Origin: Phymatolithon calcareum
Taxonomy: Eukaryota; Rhodophyta; Florideophyceae; Hapalidiales
Length of the DNA stretch: 64,000 bases
NCBI GenBank assembly: GCA_977006965.1
Contig: OZ345368.1
Location: 1,240,001 to 1,304,000 of the forward strand
Direction: 5' to 3'
Shown here piece by piece: positions 10,926-21,453 of the stretch. The position numbers and the translations under genes were made by a program. Each line of letters opens with the position of its first letter. The stretch's first letter is position 1. The notes under the pieces were generated by a model, which was not told where the DNA came from, searched no databases, and saw nothing but the letters and a program-made list of their open reading frames with translations.

Positions 10926-13757
10926 ATGTTTTCGAATCTTTTCTCCAAAATTGGCTGGTCGCCCGACCACGACGTGCCCGAGATCGAAGGCGAAGGCTCC
11001 GAACTCGACGAGCGTCATGAACCGACCCACGACGATGTTCCACAGGATGCCCCAACCATGACAGTATCTGGTGCCCCTCGTCAAACCGGCTCTCCCCGCC
11101 GTCGCGGAGCTGCAGACCGACTCAAATACCACAGACGCAACTTTTCAGAAAACGAATTTATGGATTCAGGTCTGGCTCGTTCCTTCATGTCCGACCTTCC
11201 ATTTGCCGGTCTTCACGGTACCGAACTTGACGCCCTTGAATACGACCAGCATTTTCTCGAAGAGTTTATCCTCTCCAAATTACAGGATGTCCAACGCCGT
11301 CTGCATGCCGTCCGCGCCCGTAAGAGCGCCGTCCTGTCCGCCATGAAGGGCCCTCCCCGCGACGACGCCGAGGGGTCGCCGAAGCGTCGCATTTCGGAAC
11401 GTCTTTTTGTCGCCAGTCATCGGCTCCCGCTCGTCATTGATATTGGGGAGGACGGCAGAGTGAAGACCAGTGTGCCGACGGCCAGTTTGGGGCTTGTCAG
11501 TGCGTTTCGCGATCTGCGGGAAACTGTGCCCATTGCATGGGTTGGCGCTCCGGTGAAGACGAGCGTGGATCTGAGTTTGGTGAGTGAGGAGGAGCGTGCG
11601 AGTTTGAAGCGCCATTTCTCGTGTCAGGCGAATCAGGCGTTGAGTTTGGTGAAATATGTACCTGTTTTTCCAAACTGTGAAGATGCCAATGCTCATTCGG
11701 ATTTTTGCACCTCTGTTATATGGCCTTTGTTTCATTATTTGCAACTTGGGTTTGAAGGCGAACGTGCGTTTCATGTGGATATGTTTGAGAGTTATCGCAA
11801 GGTTAACCAGTTTTATGCCGATGCGTTAGTGGAAGAATGGAAGAGCAGTGGTATTGATGAAAGGGATGCCATGTTTTGGATTCATGATTTTCAATTGTTT
11901 CTTGTCCCGAAAATGCTGCGTGATCGTTTGCCGAATGCGAGGATTGGCTTTTTCTTGCACTCTTCTTTTCCAGCGGGTGAAGTGTTTCGAACTATTCCGG
12001 TCCGTACTGAATTGCTTGAGGGAATTTTGGGTGCTGATTTGATCGGTTTTCACACATATGATTATGCGCGACATTTCTTATCGTGTTGCGAACGGCTGCT
12101 TGGATTGGAGACAAGACCTGACGGTGTTGATGATAAAGGCTTGTTTGTGAAGGTTGGTATTTATCCTTTTGGCATCGACACCGATGTTTTCCGCGCTTCA
12201 ATGAAAAAGATGTCCGTTGCCAAAAAGGTTGATGATATACGCGCTGGCTTAGCGGACAAGAAGATTATACTTGGTGTGGATCGTTTGGATTATATCAAAG
12301 GAATTCCGCACAAGTTACTGGCCATTGAACACTTTCTCGAAACACATCCCGAATGGATCGGACGTGTCGTTCTTCTGCAAGTCACCGCACCAAGTGAATC
12401 TCAAAGTGAGGAGTATTTATCGTTTCGATCCGGCATTCTTGAACTTGTCGGACGTATCAACGGCCGTTTTTCCACCCTCGAGAACATGCCTATCTTATAC
12501 CGTGAAACAATGCTGACGTTCGATGATTACTGCGCGCTCTATGCTTCCGCCGACGTTGCCGTCATGACCTCACTTCGTGAAGGTATGAATCTGGCGAGCT
12601 ATGAATATGTCATGTGCCAAATGGGCTACAATGGAGCACTTGTGCTGAGCGAGTTCACGGGGGCAGCCCAGAACCTTCCTGGTGCAATTTTGTGTAACCC
12701 GTGGAATATCGAGGAAGTGAGTGATGCAATTTATCGAAGCCTAACGATGCCTGACTTCGAGCGCGAACTCAAGTATAAGAAATTGTACCGCTATGTCATA
12801 AAGCACACGTCCGCGGCGTGGGGTGTGCACTTCATTGAAGACATGATCAAGCATGCAGAAGAGAGGCAGAAGTCTATCAAAAAGCTGCAAAAACTGCCAG
12901 TGGAAAATGTTGCTGCTTCCTATGCAAAAACATCCGGCAAGCGACTGCTGCTTCTCGACTACGACGGAACAATTCGCCATTATGAGAGTCAACCCGAACT
13001 TGCGGATCCGAGCAAAGAACTTTTAGCGTTGCTAAAACGTCTTACCAGTTCTGAAAGAAATATCGTGTTTATCGTGACCGGACGACAAAAGTCCACAGTA
13101 ATGGAATGGATGGACGGACATGGACTCGGATTTGCCGTGGAGCACGGATTTTCAATTCGATGGCCAGATCATCTTCGCGAGCGATTTGGGGGACCCCTTT
13201 ATCCGCCGGATCCGGGTGCTGATACGCCGCCCGGAGAATGGGACGACTTGCTGAGTCCTCGCGACTTGGTTCTTATGAGGGTGGCTTTGCAGCAGGCAGG
13301 GGCTACATTGCGTCGAATCGGAGACTATACTCCAACAACGTTTGTGACGGAGAAGGAAAGCGCGTTCAGTTGGCATTTCCGGGATGCAGACCCCGACTTT
13401 GCTGGATGTCACGCCATGGATGCACGCAATGTGCTTGAGGAAATGATGGTGGGTAGTCCTATGGAAGTTGTCATGGGACAGAAGATTCTATACGTGAGAC
13501 CGCGCGGGGTTAATAAGGGCGCGTCGGCATATGAGATTTTGAGAAGATTGAAAAACGAGGGAGAGTCACCGACGTGGGTTCTTTGCATTGGGGATGATAA
13601 GACTGATGAGGATATGTTCTCGGCGCTGAAGCAGTTGCCGGAGGATGACGCGGTGACTATCACAACTTGCACTGTTGGACGGAAAAGGACGGAGGCCAAG
13701 TTTTATGTGGAGAGCGTCGATGAGATTATTGGGTTATTAGAGAAATTGAAGGATTGA
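10926..13757 (+). CDS. TPS: Trehalose-6-phosphate synthase/phosphatase fusion
   Basis: 943 residues, single exon. The N-terminal 150 residues are polar and contain LKYHRRNFSENEF, a possible phosphorylation region. The glycosyltransferase family 20 domain (about 160-640) keeps key substrate residues: WPLFHYL, HDFQLFLVP, GVDRLDYIKG with Arg453 and Lys458, and REGMNLASYEYV with Glu560, which match the UDP-glucose and glucose-6-phosphate contacts known from OtsA. The C-terminal HAD phosphatase domain has LLLDYDGT with the nucleophile Asp near 678, VFIVTGR, and GDDKTDEDMF near 889. Both domains therefore look catalytically complete, unlike many plant class II proteins. Expected role: UDP-glucose plus glucose-6-phosphate to trehalose-6-phosphate, then trehalose, in the cytosol. 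Codon use shifts midway from C-rich (first 0.7 kb) to more T-ending codons. Domain calls are secure; whether both halves are active is inference. Confidence 0.95.
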   Translation: MFSNLFSKIGWSPDHDVPEIEGEGSELDERHEPTHDDVPQDAPTMTVSGAPRQTGSPRRRGAADRLKYHRRNFSENEFMDSGLARSFMSDLPFAGLHGTELDALEYDQHFLEEFILSKLQDVQRRLHAVRARKSAVLSAMKGPPRDDAEGSPKRRISERLFVASHRLPLVIDIGEDGRVKTSVPTASLGLVSAFRDLRETVPIAWVGAPVKTSVDLSLVSEEERASLKRHFSCQANQALSLVKYVPVFPNCEDANAHSDFCTSVIWPLFHYLQLGFEGERAFHVDMFESYRKVNQFYADALVEEWKSSGIDERDAMFWIHDFQLFLVPKMLRDRLPNARIGFFLHSSFPAGEVFRTIPVRTELLEGILGADLIGFHTYDYARHFLSCCERLLGLETRPDGVDDKGLFVKVGIYPFGIDTDVFRASMKKMSVAKKVDDIRAGLADKKIILGVDRLDYIKGIPHKLLAIEHFLETHPEWIGRVVLLQVTAPSESQSEEYLSFRSGILELVGRINGRFSTLENMPILYRETMLTFDDYCALYASADVAVMTSLREGMNLASYEYVMCQMGYNGALVLSEFTGAAQNLPGAILCNPWNIEEVSDAIYRSLTMPDFERELKYKKLYRYVIKHTSAAWGVHFIEDMIKHAEERQKSIKKLQKLPVENVAASYAKTSGKRLLLLDYDGTIRHYESQPELADPSKELLALLKRLTSSERNIVFIVTGRQKSTVMEWMDGHGLGFAVEHGFSIRWPDHLRERFGGPLYPPDPGADTPPGEWDDLLSPRDLVLMRVALQQAGATLRRIGDYTPTTFVTEKESAFSWHFRDADPDFAGCHAMDARNVLEEMMVGSPMEVVMGQKILYVRPRGVNKGASAYEILRRLKNEGESPTWVLCIGDDKTDEDMFSALKQLPEDDAVTITTCTVGRKRTEAKFYVESVDEIIGLLEKLKD

Positions 13758-14031
13758 TACTGGTTAGCTCGTTTGTGCGAAAAAGTAGAAAGGGTAGATA
13801 GGATAAATCTGGGTAATAGTATTGTAGCTGCTCGGCATATCTCTTAAATTCTTGCGTCTCATCGACTTTTGCATCGCTGAGAGCAACATCGTGTCTTATT
13901 CAGGTGTAAGCGTTTTATAAAATGACTCACTAAGGAAAGCACATGAATAAATTCTTGATGAACTCTCCGTTGCCATTTCGCCAAACAGTACAATTTTCGA
14001 AGGTTTCTTCTATCGGTTTTCAAGAAAACGT

Positions 14032-14526
14032 CTACAACGTTGACGTAGAAGTTGTCGAGTCCAAGACCGTAGCCTTCACCTGCCCTAGGAGTCGACAAAA
14101 GTCTCTAAAGTCAAATGCGTCATTGACAGTTACTTCCTGCATCATGGCTTTCACACCCTCCGAGTAAACATTCATACCTAAACAGTCGAGCACATCTTGA
14201 AGAGTTTTCGATGTTACGGAGGCTCCTCGGTAGGAAAAAACATCGAAAAGGTCCTGTGGCCAGACCTCCTCGTCCACTGCTCGGACATGTTTCGCAAACA
14301 ACTTGAGAAAGTGCCGTTTGGTCAATTCTTGGACTGGACGTACAGATACTTTTTCTGGAGCGCAGTCATCGACCATCTCTTGCAATTTTTGGGCATCTTG
14401 CAACGTTTCTGCCGGCAATAACCCTTCAAGAAGGTTTGGCAGAAAGGACACGGGCACTCGGTCGGAGGTATTCTCAGATAGTAATACAGTTGCATAGAAC
14501 GCCTCGATAAGCTCAGGCTTCGCCAT
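14032..14526 (-). CDS. Small EF-hand-like (calmodulin-fold) protein
   Basis: 164 residues from the Met in MAKPELIEAF. It shows a repeated helix-loop-helix rhythm ending in a block (SKTLQDVLDCLGMNVYSEGV, then MMQEV, then FDFRDFCRLL) that matches the usual calmodulin-fold second pair of EF-hands: a helix, LG.....EG, then an F.DF..L helix. The loops lack the D-x-D-x-D calcium ligands, so calcium binding looks lost; it may act as a light-chain-like scaffold. The frame stays open upstream to 14823, but that extension is basic and uneven and I read it as leader. Assignment rests on pattern only; no close relative is recognised. It is transcribed towards the TPS-TPP gene, leaving a 274-base gap. Confidence 0.55.
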   Translation of the reverse strand: MAKPELIEAFYATVLLSENTSDRVPVSFLPNLLEGLLPAETLQDAQKLQEMVDDCAPEKVSVRPVQELTKRHFLKLFAKHVRAVDEEVWPQDLFDVFSYRGASVTSKTLQDVLDCLGMNVYSEGVKAMMQEVTVNDAFDFRDFCRLLGQVKATVLDSTTSTSTL

Positions 14527-15239
14527 CAGCAAGGGGATATGTGGCAAGAAGCAAAACGAAACGAGATAGGGAGTGCGCCGCTGAAGATGAATGTGGAAAG
14601 GTTTGCGTCTAAAGATTACCAACATTGAAGAGTGGTTGTTCTCAGGCTTATTGTGCGGCCCGGCGGAACAGAATATCCGTTGACGGCCACGGTAGCGCAA
14701 TGGGATGGCCCGCAGCTTTAGAACAAACGGGTGAACTTTGCTCGCGGGCGGTAATTTCAGAAGTGGTCGCTTTGGACGATTAACCCCTCCGTGAAGAGGC
14801 ATTGCACACAGCTTTACCAACACCCATATTCACCTGACTGTCAACAAAGTCGGCACTTTTACGAGGTGTGTCTTAGCATACTGATACACTTGGGTGCTCA
14901 CGGCATGCAACGACAGTCGTTGCATGCGCAGCCACTAGGTGAACGATGCTCTCTGCTGCTTGTCAGCAACTGATATCCTGATACTAGGAAACGTCGCCCA
15001 TTTACTACCTGAATTCCTAAAAGTTATCGCCTTCTGCACTGTAGTGCACGTTTTCAACCGTACATGGAGGATGAACGCCTCCGCGCAACTTTGAAAAGAA
15101 AGAGTAAAACCATCTCTTCGCCACTTACTTGCTTTTGCACCTGAACTTCTGGACTTCAGAGAAATGAGATCCACTGGGTAGTTTTCCGGTAATCTTAGAA
15201 ACTCATCCAATACTTCGAAACCTACTCAATGATAAGAAA
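14527..15239. other. Upstream region of the EF-hand-like gene
   Basis: No other gene supported. It contains the perfect 12-bp-arm palindrome at 14903-14927. Confidence 0.5.
14903..14927. repeat. Perfect palindrome (12-bp arms, 1-bp centre)
   Basis: GCATGCAACGAC at 14903-14914, A, then its exact reverse complement at 14916-14927. It lies some 80 bases upstream of the longest possible start of the EF-hand-like gene. It could be a binding site for a dimeric factor; function unknown. Confidence 0.6.
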
Positions 15240-15745
15240 AAGGACACGAACCTCGTAAATATTCACAAGTACCATACTGCAGCCACAGCATCAGCACCCA
15301 AGCTGTTCGAGAAGGGAAACCTGAACTATGCCGGACCCGGACGTCTCATAAAATGTCACCTTACAATTTCAGAGGTACTGTGTAGGAGGCAATGAATTTT
15401 GCTTTAATTTGAGTAATTTGTACGGGAAGAGCGAGAATGCATGGTTGTGGTGGTGAAAAATTCTGACCACGTTAGTGAAAACGTCGCGACGGTTGTGTCG
15501 ATAACAATTCCGGGGAGTCGACCCATATGTCGGGGCTCATAACGGAACACAGAGGTGGTTTTGAGAAGTGATTGGTCGGCCATACAATTGCATTTGTTTG
15601 GAAAATTGTGAGGGCGGAGACTCTACTGTATAGCTGAATACCACGGACTGCATGCGTGTGGCACTGACGTTATTCTAGGCAAATGGCTTCACCATTGGCA
15701 CTGACGCTCTTGTGCTACTTCGACGGCTCGAACCTGGGGAGGAGA
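15240..15745 (+). pseudogene. Decayed fourth GNAT acetyltransferase copy
   Basis: Fragments in order match the intact GNAT genes downstream. Near 15255-15345 the sequence reads KYHTAATASAPKLFEKG then LNYAGPG (compare KYQAADMTAAAELFEQG, DYAGPG in the 16.7-kb gene). Near 15435-15500 it reads ECMVVVVKNSDHV (compare GCMFVAVNDAEEV). Near 15610-15745 it reads STV-stop-LNTTDCMRVALTLF-stop, then NGFTI and LEPGEE (compare NGFTI and YEPGEA in the 17.6-kb gene). Order, spacing and total length (about 505 versus 561 bp) agree with a whole former gene. In-frame stops and frame changes show it is dead. It was not found as a single open frame, only by comparing short blocks by eye. Confidence 0.8.
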
Positions 15746-16720
15746 ATTATCAAATGTTGCCGTCTGTTACAGGAATGATAAAGGAGCGCATACCCGCAAT
15801 GATTGTGCGGCAATACAAAATTGTAACCCGCTCGATCATCAGTCGCCGAATTTCGTGGATTATGTACATCTCTGTACACCACTCTACCGCGATCGAGGTT
15901 CATCATTTATGTTAACTTTGCCTTCATCAGGCTCCCAGCCTGATACCACAGAGGAGCCGGCTCTTTCTTCGCCTCAGTATTTCCGCCGAAAAGACCGCGG
16001 CTAAGACCTATCGACGGGATGAGATGGAGATTCAAGAGCTAGAGTAGCGATTCGCGGGCAGTCGTCTTTCCCAGTGTCTATCGCACGGGTCAAAACTCCA
16101 CTCGTGAGTCACTGTGAGTCCCACGATATCGAAATGCGAGGTTCTTGCAGATGCTGATCGTGCAAAATCGAGAGACCACAGTACTTCTACATCGCAGCGT
16201 GGAGCTGGCGTGGAGAAAGTATATGCGTCTCGATTGACTACTGTACTCTGCGTCCTGTATGTCCCATGTGGACGCATCCCCTCGCAGAAGAAAGCACGAG
16301 AGTACTTTCTGACGTGTGTGGCTGAGTTACAAGGCGGAAAGATCTTCGCGATTATCGTTACAATTTACGTGCATTCTCAGCCTAGGTTTGCGCTACCGAC
16401 GCATCTGTCAAGATTGTGAACTTCTTACCGTTTCGATAGGAACTCCCCCTACATCCCATCTCAATATTCTTGGCCACTTTTCTTCGAAAGGGTTGGAGGT
16501 CCTGCGCGACGCTCCCATCTTATCGAATCACTCAGCAAACAGCAGCTACCCTGATATAGGTCTTTTTTCTAATCTTCATCATGGCTCCCGGCACAACAAC
16601 TCTGAGTCTCGACAGGGTCCTCCATCCAAATCTAGTCATTCCGTTCCGCGTCCCCTTTTTAATAGTACCGTCGACATGACAGGGAGAACCATCTCATCGC
16701 GAAAGATTGAAAAGGCAAAC
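15746..16720. other. Upstream region of GNAT gene 1
   Basis: The frame of the GNAT gene happens to stay open upstream to 16316, but that stretch is Ser/His/Asn-rich and unlike the paralogues; I treat it as leader. No other gene seen. Confidence 0.45.
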
Positions 16721-17281
16721 ATGTCTAGGAAGACAAATGCAGAGAAAATAACGATTCGTAAATACCAAGCCGCCGATATGACGGCCGCAGCGGAATTGTT
16801 CGAGCAAGGATTTGCGGACTATGCAGGTCCGGGCTTCCCCCTAAATCTTGCGTCGAAAATGCAGTCTTACGCCGTGAAGGAGAAAACGGAATTCTTTTCC
16901 GACGTCTCCCGCAACGTACACGAGCATAACGACGGGTGCATGTTCGTGGCCGTCAACGATGCCGAGGAAGTTATCGGAAGCATGGCTGTGGTTGTTTCCG
17001 ACAAGGATCGCAGCCTCGGCTTCGCACAACTTCTGCGAGTGTCCGTTCGTAGATCGGAACGTAGAAGAGGTGTAGGAAAGCGTATGCTTAAGCATGCGGT
17101 TGAGTACGCCAGGAATATCGTAAAGGCGAATACGTTATGGTTGGAAACACTGGCATCTATGGATATGGCTGTGAAGTTCTACTTGGAAAATGGGTTTAAG
17201 ATTGACCCTGACTATCGCGTCGTGATGCCTGGATTTGAAGCAGGAGTGGCCGATGTCATCAGATTTCGTACAGGGTTGTAA
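16721..17281 (+). CDS. GNAT-family N-acetyltransferase, paralogue 1
   Basis: 186 residues from MSRKTNAEK; this start gives exactly the same length as paralogue 2 (561 bp), which is why I chose it over longer in-frame options. The GNAT fold is visible: an N-terminal ITIRKYQAAD strand-helix, GCMFVAVNDAEEVIGSMAVV (beta 2-4), then the acetyl-CoA pyrophosphate loop RRSERRRGVGKRML (R/Q-x-x-G-x-G) and the C-terminal MAVKFYLENGF motif. Function: transfer of acetyl from acetyl-CoA to an amine; the substrate is unknown. It is one of three intact relatives in 5.3 kb, with a dead copy just upstream, all arising by local duplication. No targeting signal is evident. Confidence 0.88.
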   Translation: MSRKTNAEKITIRKYQAADMTAAAELFEQGFADYAGPGFPLNLASKMQSYAVKEKTEFFSDVSRNVHEHNDGCMFVAVNDAEEVIGSMAVVVSDKDRSLGFAQLLRVSVRRSERRRGVGKRMLKHAVEYARNIVKANTLWLETLASMDMAVKFYLENGFKIDPDYRVVMPGFEAGVADVIRFRTGL

Positions 17282-17633
17282 CAACGAATAAGAGAGACCC
17301 GACTTTATAGAAGAAATGTGGGTAGGATCTGCAAAGGAGGACTTTCGCACAATAGTTTGGCGCAGCACCAATGAGCTCTCCGCAAGTGTCAACGTACAGT
17401 TGCCGAGACCCAAAGGTGAGAACAATCTTCCACAACTACAGTATATGAAACCACAACCATACACGTGTACAGACAGAACATCTCTCAAACCCAAGCAACG
17501 TAATAAACGCCTTCCGTTCCGGAATTCGATCTGTCTGCATTTGTTCGTCAACCTGGTCGGCACACATTCGACGAACTTCATCATTATGGAAAGTGCAGAC
17601 CTGTAACCGACGGAAATTCAGCAGAAACGAACC
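17282..17633. other. Spacer between GNAT paralogues 1 and 2
   Basis: 352 bases with no gene. It should hold the 3' end of paralogue 1 and the promoter of paralogue 2. Confidence 0.5.
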
Positions 17634-18194
17634 ATGTCTAACATTAGCAGGGAAGTGACCATTCGCAAATTCGAAGCCGCGGATACCGCAGCAGCCTGCG
17701 AACTGTTTGAGGAGGGGATGTTGGCCTATGCCGGACCGGAAGTGCCGGCAAAAATTGCCGCCCATATGCGAAAGTGGAGTGCTGACAGGAAGGTAAAGTT
17801 CTTTTCCGATGTTTCCAGTAACTTGGATGCGCACAACGGTGGATGCATGTTCGTGGCTGTGAATAATGCTGCAGAAATCGTAGGCACTGTGGCATTGCGT
17901 GTGTCTGAGCGTAATATGGATGACAATTCTGCAGAGTTGCTTCGCATGTCTGTGCGTGGAGCGGAGCGTAGATGCGGAATTGGAAAACAGTTGCTGGATT
18001 ACGCCGTTGCATACTGTAGGGACACGTTGAAGAGGAAGAGTTTATTGCTTATTACGGGTGAATATATGGAGATGGCTGTGAAGTTTTACTTGAAAAATGG
18101 GTTTACCATTGATCCCGACTATCGATATGTGATGAGCGGGTACGAACCGGGAGAGGCGGATTTTGTCAAGTTGCGACTTTCATTGGAGACTTGA
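17634..18194 (+). CDS. GNAT-family N-acetyltransferase, paralogue 2
   Basis: 186 residues, single exon, same strand as paralogue 1 and 352 bases after it. It shares the blocks VTIRKFEAADTAAACELFEEG, GCMFVAVNNAAEIVG, the CoA loop ERRCGIGKQLL and MAVKFYLKNGFTIDPDYR with paralogue 1, at clearly diverged sequence, so the duplication is not recent. All catalytic-fold landmarks are intact. Its C terminus (GFTI, YEPGEA) is the one most like the dead copy at 15.2-15.7 kb. Substrate unknown; probably cytosolic. Confidence 0.88.
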   Translation: MSNISREVTIRKFEAADTAAACELFEEGMLAYAGPEVPAKIAAHMRKWSADRKVKFFSDVSSNLDAHNGGCMFVAVNNAAEIVGTVALRVSERNMDDNSAELLRMSVRGAERRCGIGKQLLDYAVAYCRDTLKRKSLLLITGEYMEMAVKFYLKNGFTIDPDYRYVMSGYEPGEADFVKLRLSLET

Positions 18195-19249
18195 GGTACA
18201 GTAGGATTACTCTCCTCGCAAGCTTCTTACCGGGAGAGGGTCAGTAAATTGCAAGTCTGTTCTATCACTCATTCTCGTTTCATCAGCATGAGATCTTGAG
18301 GGATGGACGTTAGCATATATGTTTCGTATCTGCTTATAAACCGTCCTCTTCCTGTGGCCAAAGTCCATTGTGAGAACCTAACAAGCTGCACTGGGGGTTT
18401 TGCGTGTTGTAGATGATGAGCATTCAAAAGCAGTAAAAGTGGTGAAATTGGGGCATTGTCATCCATGAAAATAAGCGACGGTAGTCGAGATGCAGCCGAG
18501 ATGCAACGACCAACAAAGAAGAAAGATTTGCACGTTTTTCATAATCTACATAATTTTTAAATTTTAAAAGTTACAAACGCGTTTCAGGGATCAGCAGACG
18601 TGGTTGTGGAAGAATCCTTGTCCCACTTATCATACAGCAATCACGTGTGTTATGCAGTAATATGAAAGTTTTTTGAATTAATTTTTAGATGAACTGTCAA
18701 GGCAAGCAGATGTCATAATAATATATTGTATTTATATTATTTTCTATAAATATAGATATCTATAGATATCAATACAGTATATCTATTTAGAAAATATCAG
18801 TCAGATGCAATATCAGATATCAATGGCACCTGCTGATATTCTCTGATATATTTTACTGAAGTTTATGACTGTATCGTTGTTGATGGACAGACTGCCAATG
18901 AGGCGCAGCCATCCCATCCGAGATGGACCGACAGATAGGACGACGATCCCATCGGGCCAAATAAAAAATGGGCATGAACGTAAATTATACAGTCAGTACT
19001 GTGCTGCCTGCCCTACAGTACCTACCGTCGTTGCAGGGGAAAACCCTTTTCCGTCGTCGCGACGAACGGAAGGCTAACGGCCCGAGACTGCGTGCGAGCG
19101 GAGTGGCGCCACGTCATGTGAACCGAATCTGCAAGCAAGTGCAGAAGAAGCCCCCTGTATTCGTGGAAGCTTCGGACAGACAGACAGTCAGTCTCGAGAA
19201 GGTGGAGAACCTTCAGGGACTATCTATCTATCTATCTATCTATCTCACA
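18195..19249. other. AT-rich intergenic region
   Basis: No gene supported. The stretch 18720-18850 is strongly AT-rich with overlapping dyads such as TATCTATAGATA, which is also compatible with a matrix-attachment or easily melted region. The end of this interval is the leader of the zinc-finger gene. Confidence 0.5.
19221..19244. repeat. (TATC)6 microsatellite in the zinc-finger gene leader
   Basis: Six TATC units end six bases before the chosen ATG of the zinc-finger gene. They lie in its 5' leader and are likely length-variable between individuals. Confidence 0.85.
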
Positions 19250-21328
19250 ATGGAGTCCTGGGACGTGCCCTTCGAGTCGGCATGGAAGATCGCTATACGC
19301 TCTAAACGCACTCGCAACTGGCTTTTCGATGTCTCCTCCCTCCCTCTCGCCACCTGTCTCGCCACCTGCACGGAGAAGCCTGCACTTTCTGGTTTCCAAT
19401 TGACCCCTGCGTCCGCCTGCGCAGTGGATTATCCTACCCCCGAGATCGGCCAGGTGCTCTGCGTCGCCCGTCAAGCTACGGACCACATACTTTGCGCTTC
19501 ATTCGTTGTTGGTAACAAGAGCACCCTACTGCCCGCGGCCTATCATCTTGCACGGAATCCATATTTTGAAGATGACCGCATAGCCACACATCGTCTTGTC
19601 TTCATTCGCCATCCCGCCATTCCGGCACTCGTTATACGCATGGATTTCATATGGCTTGTCTCCGGCGTTCTGGGGGTTTCCGCCATGATACATCCGTTCG
19701 CATGTAGCATACATTCACCGGCTTTGGTGCATATCCACGCTCGCTTTTACACCCCAAAGCAGGCCATCGACTTGCGTCAGGCAGCCACGTTTCCATCCCG
19801 TGACTTTCTTGACGGTACCTCACCGCTACTCAACCCGCGGAATGGCTTTGTCTCCTTGGACCTTCACGACACCCGTCATGTAAGTGCATGCGTCTTTTGC
19901 ATCGCCCGAAATCTCCCCAAATGTGAATGCCCCGTTCTTTTTCGTCGTCGACGTCAAACTTTCCATCCACCGCAATCCCGCTCTGCAAATTCACAGGTCG
20001 TATCTTGGAACCGCTTCGAGAAGAGCATGAAAGAAAATATTACAACCGGTGCTTTAACGGTCAATTGGCGCATGATTCTGCCTCAGAAAACGGGACCGCC
20101 AGTGAAAACTGTTCTGGCTTCTAGGCTGGTTTCTTACGGTTACTTTCACACCACTGACGGTATGTCTACCAATCGTCTAATCCAGCGATTGTTTAATGAC
20201 GACGGTTTAACTCTCGGCAAACCGCAACTCTCGCTGTCGGATTCTAGCGAGGCGGCGTCAGATTGCGACAACTCGAATCCCACACAAACGATTTCGCGTA
20301 CGGATGAGAATATCATAGACGTCACACAACAATCGACCTTTGATATGCATGCGTCAATTTGGGAAACTGACGTTTTCGAAATGAGCGTGTGCACAACACC
20401 CGTACGCCTACCTGCCAGTCATCACTTTTTACAACCCGTTCCGCATATTCGGAAACGACCTCGTGCACCAAATCCTCTAATCGGTCGTCCCTTTATTGCT
20501 ACCAGACCCCCATCCTATGCTACAACCGCCTCACAGCCCAGCACTATTGCGTTTTCCACTCTAAATGCTGAATCCAAGTCTTCAAAGATACTTAAGTCCG
20601 CATCTCCACTTGCATCAAATTCGCTGAGCGGCACAACTACACCAACGGACGAGCAGGTCGCCGCCGGGGACACTAATGCCACTTCAACGCTCGACCTTGC
20701 CGTGCACTCGGAAGTCGCCCCTAAAACTTTATCACCCGGTGTCATATTAGCCTCTTTGGCCGGTGAGACGCAGCGCCGGGAGACACAAGATACTCTTGCA
20801 ACCAACGATGTGAACACCACCGTGAATCCATCTCCGGCGAAAGCAGAGACAAAAGAAGGTCCTTCAAAAGCGGTAACTGAAGAGCTCAATGAGCGAGTGG
20901 CGACAAACCTATGGCGCTGTCGCGAATGTGGGAAATTAATACGTGGAAAACGAGGCAATCTAAACCGTCATCGCGCAAATCGACACGATAAGTTGAGACC
21001 GTTTCAATGCTCGTATACAACATGTGGGAAACAATTTCAAACAAGACTTAATTTAGTCCGTCATGAACGAACAGTGCATGTTGGTCGTCCACAACAGTGT
21101 GAAAAATGTCCAAGGGCATTCAAGACCGAACAAGAACTTGCAACACATGTCAACATCGCACATAGCGTGGACGGACCGACGATGGCGTGCGAAGTGTGTG
21201 GGCGCTGTTTTGGCAGACGGAGTACACTCAATCGACATACGAGCAAGGTTCATGGGACGAAGAAGAGTCGTGGTGAAAGTGGGGGTGTTGCTTCTGTGCA
21301 GTTGACGGACGTCGGTGCCCCAACGTGA
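19250..21328 (+). CDS. C2H2 zinc-finger protein (four C-terminal fingers)
   Basis: 692 residues from MESWDVPFES; the frame is open upstream to 18968 but that part runs through the (TATC)6 leader, so I start at 19250. The C terminus (about residues 555-676) has four C2H2 fingers: C-x2-C...H-x4-H in WRCRECGK, FQCSYTTCGK (with a longer C-x4-C), QQCEKCPR and MACEVCGR, linked by short basic spacers. The pattern fits a nuclear DNA-binding regulator. Residues 1-300 form an unrecognised Cys/His-containing region and the middle (300-550) is Ser/Thr/Pro-rich and disordered-looking. A GTAAGT at 19880 is a possible internal donor, but the frame reads through it, so I keep a single exon. It is convergent with GNAT paralogue 3 (125-base gap). 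Confidence 0.78.
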   Translation: MESWDVPFESAWKIAIRSKRTRNWLFDVSSLPLATCLATCTEKPALSGFQLTPASACAVDYPTPEIGQVLCVARQATDHILCASFVVGNKSTLLPAAYHLARNPYFEDDRIATHRLVFIRHPAIPALVIRMDFIWLVSGVLGVSAMIHPFACSIHSPALVHIHARFYTPKQAIDLRQAATFPSRDFLDGTSPLLNPRNGFVSLDLHDTRHVSACVFCIARNLPKCECPVLFRRRRQTFHPPQSRSANSQVVSWNRFEKSMKENITTGALTVNWRMILPQKTGPPVKTVLASRLVSYGYFHTTDGMSTNRLIQRLFNDDGLTLGKPQLSLSDSSEAASDCDNSNPTQTISRTDENIIDVTQQSTFDMHASIWETDVFEMSVCTTPVRLPASHHFLQPVPHIRKRPRAPNPLIGRPFIATRPPSYATTASQPSTIAFSTLNAESKSSKILKSASPLASNSLSGTTTPTDEQVAAGDTNATSTLDLAVHSEVAPKTLSPGVILASLAGETQRRETQDTLATNDVNTTVNPSPAKAETKEGPSKAVTEELNERVATNLWRCRECGKLIRGKRGNLNRHRANRHDKLRPFQCSYTTCGKQFQTRLNLVRHERTVHVGRPQQCEKCPRAFKTEQELATHVNIAHSVDGPTMACEVCGRCFGRRSTLNRHTSKVHGTKKSRGESGGVASVQLTDVGAPT

Positions 21329-21453
21329 TGTATAAAATTATTTTTAAACTTTTTTCGAAACTTTGCCAACACCGCTTTCATTGTCGGCAAAACTTGACAC
21401 GGAACTGAAGTTGTCTCGATGCAGGAATAGTGCATCTGAGAAAACCTGCGTCC

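Noticed and set aside
16316-16720. 135-codon N-terminal extension of GNAT paralogue 1
   Set aside because: Paralogues 2 and 3 lack it, its composition is non-coding-like, and the chosen start gives equal lengths.
19880-20123. Intron inside the zinc-finger gene (GTAAGT at 19880)
   Set aside because: The frame is open across it and no strong acceptor with a branch site was found. RNA data could overturn this.
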